DNA of 49,397 nt, from the NCBI GenBank assembly GCA_044375275.1, contig JBILMZ010000004.1:1-49397 (forward strand), in the 5' to 3' direction. A program made the position numbers and the translations under genes. Shown piece after piece: positions 16,285 through 24,773 of this stretch. This stretch comes from SZUA-430 sp044375275. GTDB lineage: Bacteria; Pseudomonadota; Alphaproteobacteria; Micropepsales; Micropepsaceae. Under the pieces are notes generated by a model. The model did no database searches. It worked only from the letters and a program-made list of their open reading frames with translations, and was not told where the DNA came from. Numbering within the stretch: position 1 is the first letter of the stretch; every line of letters starts with the position of its first letter.

Positions 16285-16316
16285 CCAGACACGATGACTG
16301 CCAGACACGATGACTG
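16285..16316. repeat. Perfect 16-bp tandem direct repeat
   Basis: CCAGACACGATGACTG occurs twice back to back (16285-16300 and 16301-16316), ending 25 bases before the GT39 start. It may be a slippage-prone spacer that could move promoter and ribosome-site spacing, or a pair of binding sites. Confidence 0.8.
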
Positions 16317-16341
16317 AATGTGAAATGATGGATTCTCCGAA

Positions 16342-17820
16342 ATGAGCGCAGGCGAAATCAGTCGAGATCGGGCCTGGCTTGCTTTCGGCATCATTGCAGC
16401 GGCTCAGGTGCTGCTGTGGACCATCGTGCCTGCGCTGACGTTTGATGCGCCACCACTTGATGTGACTGAAAACATCATGTGGGGACGGGAATGGCTCTGG
16501 GGCACGTACAAGCATCCGCCATTGCAGGCCTGGATCACGGAACTGGCCTTGATCCTGTCAGGCAATCACGTGATCGGGATCTATCTTGTCTCGCAGTTGT
16601 GCATCGTCTTGACATGGCTGGCGCTGTTCAGGTTCGCCTTGGACGTTTCCACGCCGCGCACGGCACTTCTCTCCGTATGCTTCTTTTCGATCGTGTACTA
16701 CTGCTCCGTTCCCAGTGTTGAGTTCAACGCGAATGTGGTGCAGATGCCCATCTGGGCCTGGTCGTTCTATCTGGTGTGGCGGTGCATTCAGGAGAACCGG
16801 CTAAGGGACTGGCTCCTGTTGGGTCTGGTGGGTGCACTCGCCGTGTACGCAAAGTACAGCGCAGCGTTGCTGTTCCTGACATGGATGGCGGCCTTTGCCA
16901 CGCATTGGACACCGCGCAAGATACTATTGAACCCTTCCACGTGGGCCGGAGCCGTCGTTGCAGCCGCATTGCTGGCTCCCCACCTTTACTGGCTGCACGA
17001 GAGCGGCTACCAGCCGCTGCACTATGCTGAAGCAAGATCGCTGCCGGCTTCGGGAATCGAAGGCGTTCTCCTGGCCTTTAAATTCCTGGCGACCCAGGTC
17101 CTGGATCACGTCGCGACTTTCCTCATCATGCTTTGCCTGGGAGGATTGGCGCTCTTTCGAGGGTTGTCCTTCCGAACCGTGCTGCAGCATCCAGCCGGGC
17201 GCATGATCACTATCGCTGCATTCACCCCGCTGCTCTTCGCGGTTCTGTTCGCCATCATCAGGGGCGTTCAGCTCAAGGACATGTGGGCAGCGCCAATGGT
17301 CGTGATGATCAGCCTCTGGCTTGCAATGCAGGTTCCTGCGTCGATCCCGGCCTGGCGGACCAGAGTGGCATTGATCGTGGGTGCGACGCTCTTCGCCCTG
17401 GCGCCGCTCGGCGTGGGTGGTGCCAGCCTCTTTGGCCCGGCGATGGGCATGAAGCCCCAGAAAACAGCATGGCCCCAGTCGCGTATCGTTGCCGAGGTGA
17501 AGGCGATTTGGGAAGGGCAGGTCAAAGGCGCGCCGCTTCGCATCGTCGGCGGCCCGACATGGCCGGCCGCCATGGTGATGTCAGGCCTGGAGCGCGCCGC
17601 ATCCGGCTTTGTTGATTGCAGCTTCGTCAAGAACCCCTGGATTACAAAGGAAAGGCTTGGCAAGGAGGGCATGATGGTTGTGTGGTCGGGTAGTGAAGAG
17701 ACGGTATGCCTGTCAACGATGCAGGTAGACAGGCGAGGCACGTTCTCGGTTGAACCCGTCGGAGGCATCAAGCAAATTCAGATCTACTGGGCATTGCAAA
17801 GGCCACGGGATGGCGGATAG
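16342..17820 (+). CDS. GT39-family (ArnT/PMT-like) integral membrane glycosyltransferase
   Basis: A 492-residue polytopic protein with about 10-12 membrane helices. The first periplasmic loop has the acidic FDAPPLDVTENIMWGREW and then a KHPPLQAW motif, as in ArnT/dolichyl-phosphate-mannose-type transferases that take sugar from a polyprenyl-phosphate carrier. The C-terminal 100 residues are soluble. The ribosome binding site is weak. Downstream genes encode a polyprenyl-phosphate sugar synthase (GtrB-like) and a GtrA-like flippase, and the stop overlaps the next start. Together they form a three-part module that makes, flips and transfers a lipid-linked sugar to a surface glycan, lipid A or protein. 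Acceptor and sugar are unknown. Confidence 0.85.
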   Translation: MSAGEISRDRAWLAFGIIAAAQVLLWTIVPALTFDAPPLDVTENIMWGREWLWGTYKHPPLQAWITELALILSGNHVIGIYLVSQLCIVLTWLALFRFALDVSTPRTALLSVCFFSIVYYCSVPSVEFNANVVQMPIWAWSFYLVWRCIQENRLRDWLLLGLVGALAVYAKYSAALLFLTWMAAFATHWTPRKILLNPSTWAGAVVAAALLAPHLYWLHESGYQPLHYAEARSLPASGIEGVLLAFKFLATQVLDHVATFLIMLCLGGLALFRGLSFRTVLQHPAGRMITIAAFTPLLFAVLFAIIRGVQLKDMWAAPMVVMISLWLAMQVPASIPAWRTRVALIVGATLFALAPLGVGGASLFGPAMGMKPQKTAWPQSRIVAEVKAIWEGQVKGAPLRIVGGPTWPAAMVMSGLERAASGFVDCSFVKNPWITKERLGKEGMMVVWSGSEETVCLSTMQVDRRGTFSVEPVGGIKQIQIYWALQRPRDGG

Positions 17821-18802
17821 GTCGATGAAGCACGAAACGATTGGACGCGTATCTGACCCGCTGGTCACGCTTGTAGTGCCTGTCCTCAACGAGGCAGACG
17901 CAATCGACTACTTCTTCGAGCAGGTGGACAAGGCGCTGCCAGCGACACGCCTCGAGATGTTGTTCGTTGATGACGGTAGCAGCGACGCGACCCTCAGGAA
18001 ACTCGTTGATCGAAGCAGGTCGGATCCGCGGGTGTTGATCGTCAGCCTGTCCCGCAACTTCGGAAAGGAAGCCGCGCTCTCGGCCGGCTTGTCTGCATCG
18101 ACAGGTGACGTTGTCATTCCTGTCGATGTCGACCTTCAGGACCCCATCAGCGTCGTTCTGGAGTTCATGCGTCTTTGGAAGGAAGGCTACGATGTCGTGT
18201 ACGGCGTGCGCGACAGGACATCGGACAGCATGGCCAAGAGGGTCACGGCAAACTGGTTCTATTGGTTGTTCAACCGCGTCTCGAGCACGAAGATGCCGGC
18301 GCATGCCGGCGACTTCAGGTTGCTGGATCGACGGGTGGTGGATGCACTGAACAGATTGCCGGAGCGCGTGCGCTTCATGAAGGGCCTGTTCAATTGGGTC
18401 GGCTACAAGTCGACCGAAGTGAGGTACAAGCGCGTTCCACGAGAGTTCGGAAAGTCAAAGTTCAATGCCATCAAGCTGTGGGGCCTGGCACTGGACGGGA
18501 TCTTTTCATTCTCGTCGGTTCCGCTCAGGATCTGGTCTTACGTAGGCGCTTTCATCGCCATCCCGGCATTGGCATATGCCATATTCATCGTCGGGCGAAC
18601 CTTGATCTTTGGGACCGATGTTCCCGGCTATGCTTCGCTGGTCACCATCATTTTGGGCCTCGGAGGCGTGCAGCTGATTTCGCTAGGAGTCATCGGGGAA
18701 TACCTGAGCCGCATATTTGCGGAGGTCAAGGGCCGACCTGCTTACATCGTGGCGGGCGTTTGGCAGAATGGTTCGGAACAGCAAGAGCAAACGCGTTGCT
18801 GA
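17810..18802 (+). CDS. GtrB-like polyprenyl-phosphate glycosyltransferase (GT2)
   Basis: About 330 residues. The start at 17810 overlaps the previous stop by 11 bases; ATG 17825 is an alternative. A GT-A domain begins with LVTLVVPVLNEADAI, continues with FVDDGSSDAT, and carries the metal-binding VDVDLQDP and a GDFRLLDR acceptor motif. Two C-terminal membrane helices (about 245-270 and 285-310) anchor it. This is the layout of GtrB/DPM1-type enzymes that load glucose or another hexose from UDP- or GDP-sugar onto undecaprenyl phosphate at the cytosolic face. It supplies the donor for the neighbouring GT39 enzyme. Confidence 0.92.
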   Translation: MADRSMKHETIGRVSDPLVTLVVPVLNEADAIDYFFEQVDKALPATRLEMLFVDDGSSDATLRKLVDRSRSDPRVLIVSLSRNFGKEAALSAGLSASTGDVVIPVDVDLQDPISVVLEFMRLWKEGYDVVYGVRDRTSDSMAKRVTANWFYWLFNRVSSTKMPAHAGDFRLLDRRVVDALNRLPERVRFMKGLFNWVGYKSTEVRYKRVPREFGKSKFNAIKLWGLALDGIFSFSSVPLRIWSYVGAFIAIPALAYAIFIVGRTLIFGTDVPGYASLVTIILGLGGVQLISLGVIGEYLSRIFAEVKGRPAYIVAGVWQNGSEQQEQTRC

Positions 18803-19170
18803 CGACCCAGGAAATTCTGAAGATCATCAGGTTCTTCATGGTCGGAATTTCTGCGACGGCAGTTCACATGTTCATCGCCTGGTACGCCAGCCGATCGGGC
18901 TTTGATGGCGTTGTGTCATCGGTGATCGGTTTCATTCCGGCATTGGCTGTTTCGTACCTGGGGCACTATTTCTTCAGCTTCCGCTCCGACGCCAGGCATC
19001 GTGTGGCGTTTGTACGTTTTGCCAGCGTTGCCTCTGGAAGTTTCTGCGTCTCGCTGTTGATCTTGGTGTTTCTCAGGGACTGGATGCCACAGCTTTCGCT
19101 GTTCGTTTCGATCGCTCTGATACCTGCGGTCAGCTATGTCATGAACAGGCTGTGGGTGTTTCGCAGCTAG
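18796..19170 (+). CDS. GtrA-family membrane protein (putative polyprenyl-sugar flippase)
   Basis: About 124 residues with four membrane helices: FFMVGISATAVHMFIAW, VVSSVIGFIPALAVSYL with GHYFFSF, a third near SVASGSFCVSLLIL, and a fourth ending in SYVMNRLWVF. The NRLWVF ending is a GtrA/DPMS signature. No ATG gives a complete first helix. The likely start is TTG at 18796, overlapping the stop of the GtrB-like gene (TTGCTGA); ATG 18838 would cut off most of helix 1. GtrA proteins are thought to flip the lipid-linked sugar made by GtrB to the periplasm. It completes the cassette. Confidence 0.85.
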   Translation: MLTTQEILKIIRFFMVGISATAVHMFIAWYASRSGFDGVVSSVIGFIPALAVSYLGHYFFSFRSDARHRVAFVRFASVASGSFCVSLLILVFLRDWMPQLSLFVSIALIPAVSYVMNRLWVFRS

Positions 19171-19264
19171 GCGACTGCGGTGGGCCGACCACGATTGGCC
19201 ATGTCCCGGATCTGCTTGCCCTGTTCCTGCGTCAGAAGGCGGGCGAGATCGCCATGCCGTGGCG

Positions 19265-19705
19265 CTATCCGGCGAAACCCTTGCCCGCATCAAGCGGCGC
19301 CGTCCGAATGAGGCGGCTTGTCAGCACGGCGGCCTGGCGGTGCACGACGGCGAGCTTGTAGTCAGGATCCGTGACCATGGCGAGGAACGCACCCGCTGAT
19401 GGATAGTAGGCGATGAAGCAGGCATCCCACTGCTCGTCCGAAGGTCCCGTGACCATCGCCTCCATTTGGCCGCGCCAGATCGTCCGCCCGCCAACCCGCT
19501 CGAAGATGGGGTCGCTGGTCCGGCCGTACTCGGCATAAGCCTCGGCGCCGGTCAGGTTGCGCCCGGCGTGGGAGTGCCCCTCCGGATAGACCGCCTTGTC
19601 CCGGTAGCGCACAAGATTGAGCATGTTGATCGGGGTATTGCGCGGCAGCGCCTTGAAGGCGTCGAAATTCTGGCGCGAGGGATCGACAAAGCGTTCTTCG
19701 GTCAT
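19265..19705 (-). CDS. DUF1330-like protein (dimeric alpha-beta barrel)
   Basis: A 146-residue cytosolic protein. NTPINMLNLVRYRDKAVYP near residues 23-41, YAEYGRTSDPIFERVGG, a central WDACFIAYYPSAGAFLAM and the DPDYKLAVVHRQAAV segment are the pattern of DUF1330 and related EthD-like small barrel proteins. No enzyme activity is established. It stands alone, convergent with the glycosylation cassette, and ends 94 bases from gtrA. A short alternative-frame coding-like segment lies between the two (see findings). Confidence 0.8.
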   Translation of the reverse strand: MTEERFVDPSRQNFDAFKALPRNTPINMLNLVRYRDKAVYPEGHSHAGRNLTGAEAYAEYGRTSDPIFERVGGRTIWRGQMEAMVTGPSDEQWDACFIAYYPSAGAFLAMVTDPDYKLAVVHRQAAVLTSRLIRTAPLDAGKGFAG

Positions 19706-19841
19706 TGAAAGTTCTCACGTTCTTGGCGCAAGCCTTCTATCGTTTCCGCGCATTTCCGGCAATCATCCCTCAATTGCGGTATATGGCCGGTGCCGGCCCT
19801 AACCCTAGGTTCCCGCCTCAACCAGCCAGGATCAAAAGACC

Positions 19842-20828
19842 ATGATGCGAACCGCCCTCGTGACACTCACGCTGCTTGGAGCGGGCAGCGCCGCGGCGGC
19901 CGACTGCAAGCGCTTCACGGACGTGATTGATCCCGCCCACCGCAACTTCAATGGGGTCGCGCTCACGAGCATGACGCAGAGCTGGCGTGTGCTGTCTGTC
20001 CCTGTGCTCGGTGCGGACAATTGCACCGTGCTGCGAAAGGGCGAGGCCAACCGCAATCGCGCCGCCGTTCATTGCATCTGGCTGATGCCGAAGGAAACTG
20101 AACAGGCTGCGAGGGCTGCTTATGAAGCCTGGGCAAAGCCGCTTCAGGCATGCAGGCCGGGTCAGCTCTTGCACGCGTCTTCCAAACAGAAGAAGCCGCT
20201 TGAACTGGAGCGTCTGATTATGAAGGACGCGGCAGACAATGAAGCCTGGCTCATCAATTTGTCACGAAGTGAGACCCAGGGGTGGGTTGTCGGCGTGGTG
20301 GGATCCGTCCGCGAGCCGACCATGGTCACGCCTGCGGCCACGTCCACGCCAGCTTACCGCCCATCAACGGTGCCGCCAATTCCAACCATAAAGACGGCAC
20401 TTCCGGCATCTCCCGCCATATCGGCGGAATGTGGCCCGCTTCAGGAGATGACCGCCATGGCGCGTTCAGGGCGGGAGGCGTCAGGTTCGACCACATTCGG
20501 CGACATCGACAACCGGACGGAACTCTCCCGGAAGTATTTCGGCGGGCAGGGCTGCACGGGCACCTCCCGCAGTAACGCGCCCGGCGCCCATTCTGTGACC
20601 TGTTCCACGCTGGGCTTGAATGCAGACCACAGGTCCTGGTCCAGGCGCGTGGCCGCTGAGCGGGCCAGCCTCGTCGCCGCCTGCTTCCCCGGCTTCAGGC
20701 GCATGAACAGCCGCTATGGCGCCTGGTTCACCAGCCCCGACGGGACGCTGGAAGTCACGGCCACGTGGAACGAGCAGACCGGGTTTTCGATGGTGGAGAC
20801 GAATGTCTCCTACACGCCGCCCAAATAG
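19842..20828 (+). CDS. Secreted protein with two tandem four-cysteine domains, family unknown
   Basis: A 328-residue protein with a clear Sec signal peptide (MMRTALVTLTLLGAGSAAAA, cleavage before DCKR). The mature part has two related halves. Half 1 has Cys at 22, 61, 78 and 104; half 2 has Cys at 197, 238, 254 and 281. The gaps are 38-16-25 and 40-15-26. Each half starts with A-(D/E)-C and its last Cys is in AC-x-PG (ACRPG, ACFPG) after a helix rich in Ala and Arg. A Pro/Thr linker (about 160-193) joins them. The pattern suggests an internally duplicated, probably disulfide-stabilised periplasmic domain. I do not recognise the family. It lies 77 bases upstream of the lipocalin gene on the same strand. 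Confidence 0.85.
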   Translation: MMRTALVTLTLLGAGSAAAADCKRFTDVIDPAHRNFNGVALTSMTQSWRVLSVPVLGADNCTVLRKGEANRNRAAVHCIWLMPKETEQAARAAYEAWAKPLQACRPGQLLHASSKQKKPLELERLIMKDAADNEAWLINLSRSETQGWVVGVVGSVREPTMVTPAATSTPAYRPSTVPPIPTIKTALPASPAISAECGPLQEMTAMARSGREASGSTTFGDIDNRTELSRKYFGGQGCTGTSRSNAPGAHSVTCSTLGLNADHRSWSRRVAAERASLVAACFPGFRRMNSRYGAWFTSPDGTLEVTATWNEQTGFSMVETNVSYTPPK

Positions 20829-20905
20829 GTCAAAAAAGGCATTGCGTCACTGCAACAAAGGATCCATTCACAGGCTGCTGCGTTCCGTCAGGCAGCAACC
20901 GGAAA

Positions 20906-21478
20906 ATGGACACCCTTGTCATGACATCTCGCATTGCCGCGTTCGTAGCGCTGCTTCTGGTCTCCCTGTCAGCCTGCCAGTCGCCTGCGGTGAACCGCGA
21001 CCCGTCGCGCCTGCTCCCGACCGTCGCGCAGGTGGACCTCGAGCGCTATCTCGGCCGGTGGCACGAAATCGCGCGATTCGAGAACAGCTTCGAGACCGAT
21101 TGCGTCGGTGTAACGGCCACCTATGGCCGCAAGCCGGATGGCACGATCAGCGTGACAAACCGCTGCCTCCTGAAGTCCCTGAACGGCGAGGAAAACATCG
21201 CGGAAGGCTCCGCGCGCGTCGTGGACACAAAGACGAACGCCAAGCTGGCAGTGACATTCTTTTGGCCGTTCGAGGGTGACTACTGGGTGATCGGGCTTTC
21301 CGAAGATTACAGCTGGGTCCTCGTGGGAGAGCCGGCAGGTCGCTATCTATGGATCCTCGCCCGCACGCCGCAGATCTCGCCGGAACTGAAGGCCGAGCTT
21401 GTCGGAAAGCTGGACGCCCTCGGCTACAACACCAAGGCCTTGCACTGGACGCTGCAGCCAGTGGGGCTCTCTCAGTGA
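20906..21478 (+). CDS. blc: Outer-membrane lipoprotein lipocalin (Blc-like)
   Basis: About 190 residues from the ATG at 20906, preceded by ACCGGAAA. A lipoprotein signal ends in LLLVSLSAC with the lipobox Cys at residue 24. The lipocalin signature LGRWHEIARFENSFE follows, then the Blc pattern DCVGVTATYGRKPDG, ARVVDTKTNAKLAVTFFWPF, GDYWVIGL and YLWILARTP. Bacterial lipocalins bind fatty acids or lysophospholipids and are linked to envelope maintenance. The last 7 bases overlap the convergent oxyR gene. Confidence 0.93.
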   Translation: MDTLVMTSRIAAFVALLLVSLSACQSPAVNRDPSRLLPTVAQVDLERYLGRWHEIARFENSFETDCVGVTATYGRKPDGTISVTNRCLLKSLNGEENIAEGSARVVDTKTNAKLAVTFFWPFEGDYWVIGLSEDYSWVLVGEPAGRYLWILARTPQISPELKAELVGKLDALGYNTKALHWTLQPVGLSQ

Positions 21479-22374
21479 GCCCAGCTGGCTTTCAGCGCTT
21501 CAGCAACAGTCGTGAGCGTCTTCGACAGTCCTGACGCGCGACGCCAGACAAGCCCGATCTCGCGGTAAGGCGTTTCGGCTTCCAGCGACAGCACCGGCAG
21601 TTTCAGTCCGCGCAGGATCCCAGCGTCCATGGCGACCTGGGGTATCAGCGTCACGCCCAGCCCGTTGGCGACCATCTGCACAAGCGTGTGCAGGCTGGTG
21701 CCCTGGAACCCTTCGTTGCGCCGAGCGCTTTCGAGCGAGCACGCCGCCAGCGCATGGTCGCGCAGGCAGTGGCCGTCTTCGAGAAGCAGTAGCTCTTCCA
21801 GTGCAAGCTCGCTGGCGCGGATGCGCTTCGCGTGCGCTTTCTCGTGATGCGGTGGAAACACGACCCAGAATTTGTCGCGCGCAATATGCGCGGAAGCAAA
21901 GTCGCCGATCGCGTAGGGCAGGGCGATCAGCGCCGCGTCGATCTCCCCGTTACTGAGCTGGGTCAGCAGCCGCGCCGTCTGGTCCTCGCGCAGGAACAGT
22001 TTCAGCTTCGGGAAGCGCTTGCGCAGGTCCGGCATGGCGCGCGGCACGATGAACGGGCCGATCGTCGGGATCATGCCGATCCGCAGCGGCCCCGACATCG
22101 GCTCGCGCGCAGCCGCAGCAATGTCGGCGATGTCTTCGGCACCCTTCAGCAGGTCCCGCGCGCGCTCGGCGATCTGCAGGCCGAGCTGGGTGGGCACGAC
22201 CGAACGCTTCGTGCGTTCAAGAAGGGGAGCTCCCAACAGGTCTTCGAGTTCCTGGATGGCAGCGCTCAGGGTGGATTGGCTGACAAAGCAGGCTTCTGCC
22301 GCCTGTCCGAAATGACGACGGTCAACGACGGCAATGAGATAGCGCAGCTGGCGCAGCGAGGGGATCAGCTTCAT
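21472..22374 (-). CDS. oxyR: LysR-type peroxide sensor OxyR
   Basis: A 300-residue LysR regulator with an N-terminal helix-turn-helix (HFGQAAEACFVSQSTLSAAIQ). The C-terminal effector domain has LLEDGHCLRDHALAAC, in which C203 and C212 are separated by eight residues. These match the redox-active Cys199 and Cys208 of E. coli OxyR, where peroxide forms a disulfide. Divergent placement from ahpC-ahpF, with a T-N11-A dyad between them, supports OxyR as their activator and its own regulator. Confidence 0.95.
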   Translation of the reverse strand: MKLIPSLRQLRYLIAVVDRRHFGQAAEACFVSQSTLSAAIQELEDLLGAPLLERTKRSVVPTQLGLQIAERARDLLKGAEDIADIAAAAREPMSGPLRIGMIPTIGPFIVPRAMPDLRKRFPKLKLFLREDQTARLLTQLSNGEIDAALIALPYAIGDFASAHIARDKFWVVFPPHHEKAHAKRIRASELALEELLLLEDGHCLRDHALAACSLESARRNEGFQGTSLHTLVQMVANGLGVTLIPQVAMDAGILRGLKLPVLSLEAETPYREIGLVWRRASGLSKTLTTVAEALKASWAH

Positions 22375-22385
22375 GGAGGTCTTTA

Positions 22386-22404
22386 TAATCGAGAAAAACG
22401 ATTA
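22386..22404. promoter_or_regulatory. Probable OxyR (LysR-type T-N11-A) operator
   Basis: TAATCG (22386-22391) and CGATTA (22399-22404) are perfect inverted arms around a 7-base A-rich spacer, giving ATC-N9-GAT with the LysR T-N11-A spacing. It lies 11 bases before the oxyR start and about 107 before ahpC. This is the usual autoregulatory position of a LysR protein, though it is far from the ahpC start. Confidence 0.6.
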
Positions 22405-22510
22405 AATAAACAGGAATAATTCGTTTCAGGCGAAGACCGGTTTTCAGTAGGGTTCCTGAGTCAGGGCCTGCACCCGTTGGGCCCAAAGCTCTTTTGAAAG
22501 GACCTCACGC

Positions 22511-23074
22511 ATGTCGATCATCAACACTGAAGTTAAGCCATTCAAGGCCACCGCCTTCCGCTGGGGCAAGTTCGTCCCGGTCACCGAAGCCGACCTGAAG
22601 GGCAAGTGGTCAGTCGTCTTCTTCTATCCGGCCGACTTCACCTTCGTCTGCCCGACCGAGCTTGAAGACCTCGCGAAGAACTACGGCGAGTTCCAGAAGC
22701 TGGGCGCCGAGATCTATGCGGTGTCGACGGACACGCACTTCGCGCACAAGGCCTGGCACGACACGTCGCCGGCCATCAGGCAGATCGAGTTCTTCATGGT
22801 CGGAGACCCGACGGGCACGATCACGCGCAACTTCGGCGTGATGATCGAGGAAGCCGGTCTGGCCGATCGCGGGACATTCGTGATCGACCCGAACGGCCGC
22901 GTCCAGATCGTGGAGATCAATGCCGGTGGTGTGGGCCGCGACGCGCGCGAGCTGCTCCGCAAGGTGAAGGCCGCAAAGTACGTCCACGAGCACCCGGGCG
23001 AAGTCTGCCCTGCAAAGTGGAAGGAAGGCGAGAAGACCTTGTCCCCGTCGCTCGACCTGGTTGGCAAGATCTGA
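22511..23074 (+). CDS. ahpC: Alkyl hydroperoxide reductase C (typical 2-Cys peroxiredoxin)
   Basis: A 187-residue peroxiredoxin. Peroxidatic C47 is in DFTFVCPTE and resolving C166 in EVCPAKW, the spacing of the AhpC/Prx1 type. It reduces H2O2 and organic peroxides in the cytosol and is recycled by AhpF, encoded 38 bases downstream. GAAAGGACC precedes the start. The divergent oxyR and the dyad upstream point to peroxide induction. Confidence 0.97.
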   Translation: MSIINTEVKPFKATAFRWGKFVPVTEADLKGKWSVVFFYPADFTFVCPTELEDLAKNYGEFQKLGAEIYAVSTDTHFAHKAWHDTSPAIRQIEFFMVGDPTGTITRNFGVMIEEAGLADRGTFVIDPNGRVQIVEINAGGVGRDARELLRKVKAAKYVHEHPGEVCPAKWKEGEKTLSPSLDLVGKI

Positions 23075-23112
23075 AGCTCGCTACCAACTGAACCCGTGAA
23101 GGAGAACCCGCA

Positions 23113-24693
23113 ATGCTTGACCAGGCAATCAAGACCCAGCTCAAGGCTTATCTCGAGCGCCTGACCGCACCGGTCGAGCTTGCGGCCTCACATGACGGAT
23201 CCGAGGCCTCTGCAAACATGCGGGAGTTGCTCGCTGAAGTGGCGGAGCTGTCGGATCATGTGAAGATTGCCGAGAAGGATGGCGCCGGGTTCAAGCCCTC
23301 CTTCACGGTCGGCTCCAGCGGCGGCGAGGCGCGCGTGAGGTTCGCCGGCCTGCCGCTGGGCCATGAATTCAACTCCTTCATCCTGGCACTGCTCTACGCG
23401 GGCGGCGTCACGCCGAAGCAGCCCGACAGCCTGCTGGCCCAGGTGAAGGCATTGCAGGGTCCGATGCACTTCGAGACCTTTTACTCGCTGTCCTGCCAGA
23501 ACTGCCCGGACGTCGTGCAGGCGCTGAACATGATGGCGCTCCTCAATCCGTCGATCACGCACACGGCGATCGATGGTGCGACCTTCCCGGACGAAGTAGA
23601 GGCGCGCGGGATCCTGGCGGTGCCAAGCGTCTACCTCAACGGCAAGCCCTTCGGGCAGGGCAGGATGGAGTTGCCCGATATCCTCGCAAAGCTTGACCAG
23701 AATGCGCCATTGCGCGCCGCCGCCAGCCTCGCCGGCAAGGAGCCGTTTGACGTGCTGATCATTGGTGGTGGCCCGGCAGGCGCCGCAGCATCGATCTATG
23801 CCGCACGAAAGGGAATTCGCACCGGCATTGCCGGCGAGCGTTTCGGCGGCCAGGTGCTGGATACGATGGGGATCGAGAACCTGATCTCGGTCCCGCACAC
23901 CGAGGGACCAAAGCTCGCGGCGAAACTCGTCGAGCACGTCAACGAGTACGGCGTTGATGTCATGAATGGCCTGACCGCCAACAAGCTCATCCCGCCCGGC
24001 ACACCCGGCGGCCTGACGGAAGTTGAATTCACGAATGGCGTGCGGCTGAAGGCAAAGACCCTGGTGCTGGCGACGGGCGCGCGCTGGCGCCAGCTCAACG
24101 TGCCTGGTGAAGACGAGTACCGCAACAGGGGCGTGGCCTACTGCCCGCATTGCGACGGTCCGCTCTTCAAGGGCAAGCGCGTGGCTGTGATTGGCGGCGG
24201 CAATTCGGGTGTTGAAGCCGCAATCGACCTCGCCGGCATCGTGGCTCACGTGACCCTGGTTGAGTATGACGACAAGCTGCGTGCCGATGCCGTGCTGCAG
24301 GACAAGCTGCGTTCGCTGGGCAATGTCACGATTGTGACTTCAGCGCAGACAACCGAAGTGCACGGTGATGGAAAGCGCGTGGTGGGACTGTCCTGCAAGG
24401 CGCGCAGCACTGGAGATGTGAAGCGCGTCGATCTCGACGGCGTGTTTGTCCAGATCGGCCTTTTGCCTAACACCGAATGGCTGAAAGGCACAGTCGCGCT
24501 GAACGGACGCGGCGAGATCGAGGTTGATGATCGTGGCGCGACATCGGTGCCGGGCATCTTCGCCGCTGGAGACGCCACGACCGTGCCCTACAAGCAGATC
24601 ATCATCGCCATGGGAGACGGTTCGAAGGCTGCGCTTTCGGCCTTTGACCATCTCATCCGCCAGCAACCGGCCTCTGTCGCCGCCGCGGCATAG
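23113..24693 (+). CDS. ahpF: Alkyl hydroperoxide reductase F (flavoprotein disulfide reductase)
   Basis: A 526-residue protein with AphF domain order. The N-terminal tandem thioredoxin-like domain has CQNC (C128, C131). An FAD/NAD reductase follows, with IIGGGPAG (about 216-223), ATGARWRQLNVPGE, the catalytic YCPHCDGP (C344, C347), a second dinucleotide motif VIGGGNSG and the closing GIFAAGDATTVPYKQI. It moves electrons from NADH to AhpC. A GAAGGAGAA ribosome site precedes it. Confidence 0.97.
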   Translation: MLDQAIKTQLKAYLERLTAPVELAASHDGSEASANMRELLAEVAELSDHVKIAEKDGAGFKPSFTVGSSGGEARVRFAGLPLGHEFNSFILALLYAGGVTPKQPDSLLAQVKALQGPMHFETFYSLSCQNCPDVVQALNMMALLNPSITHTAIDGATFPDEVEARGILAVPSVYLNGKPFGQGRMELPDILAKLDQNAPLRAAASLAGKEPFDVLIIGGGPAGAAASIYAARKGIRTGIAGERFGGQVLDTMGIENLISVPHTEGPKLAAKLVEHVNEYGVDVMNGLTANKLIPPGTPGGLTEVEFTNGVRLKAKTLVLATGARWRQLNVPGEDEYRNRGVAYCPHCDGPLFKGKRVAVIGGGNSGVEAAIDLAGIVAHVTLVEYDDKLRADAVLQDKLRSLGNVTIVTSAQTTEVHGDGKRVVGLSCKARSTGDVKRVDLDGVFVQIGLLPNTEWLKGTVALNGRGEIEVDDRGATSVPGIFAAGDATTVPYKQIIIAMGDGSKAALSAFDHLIRQQPASVAAAA

Positions 24694-24773
24694 GCCGCGC
24701 TCCAGGCGCATTCCATCCATTGCGAATTGGCATCAACGCGCTATGTTTCGGCTGACAACCAGGCAGGGCGCGC

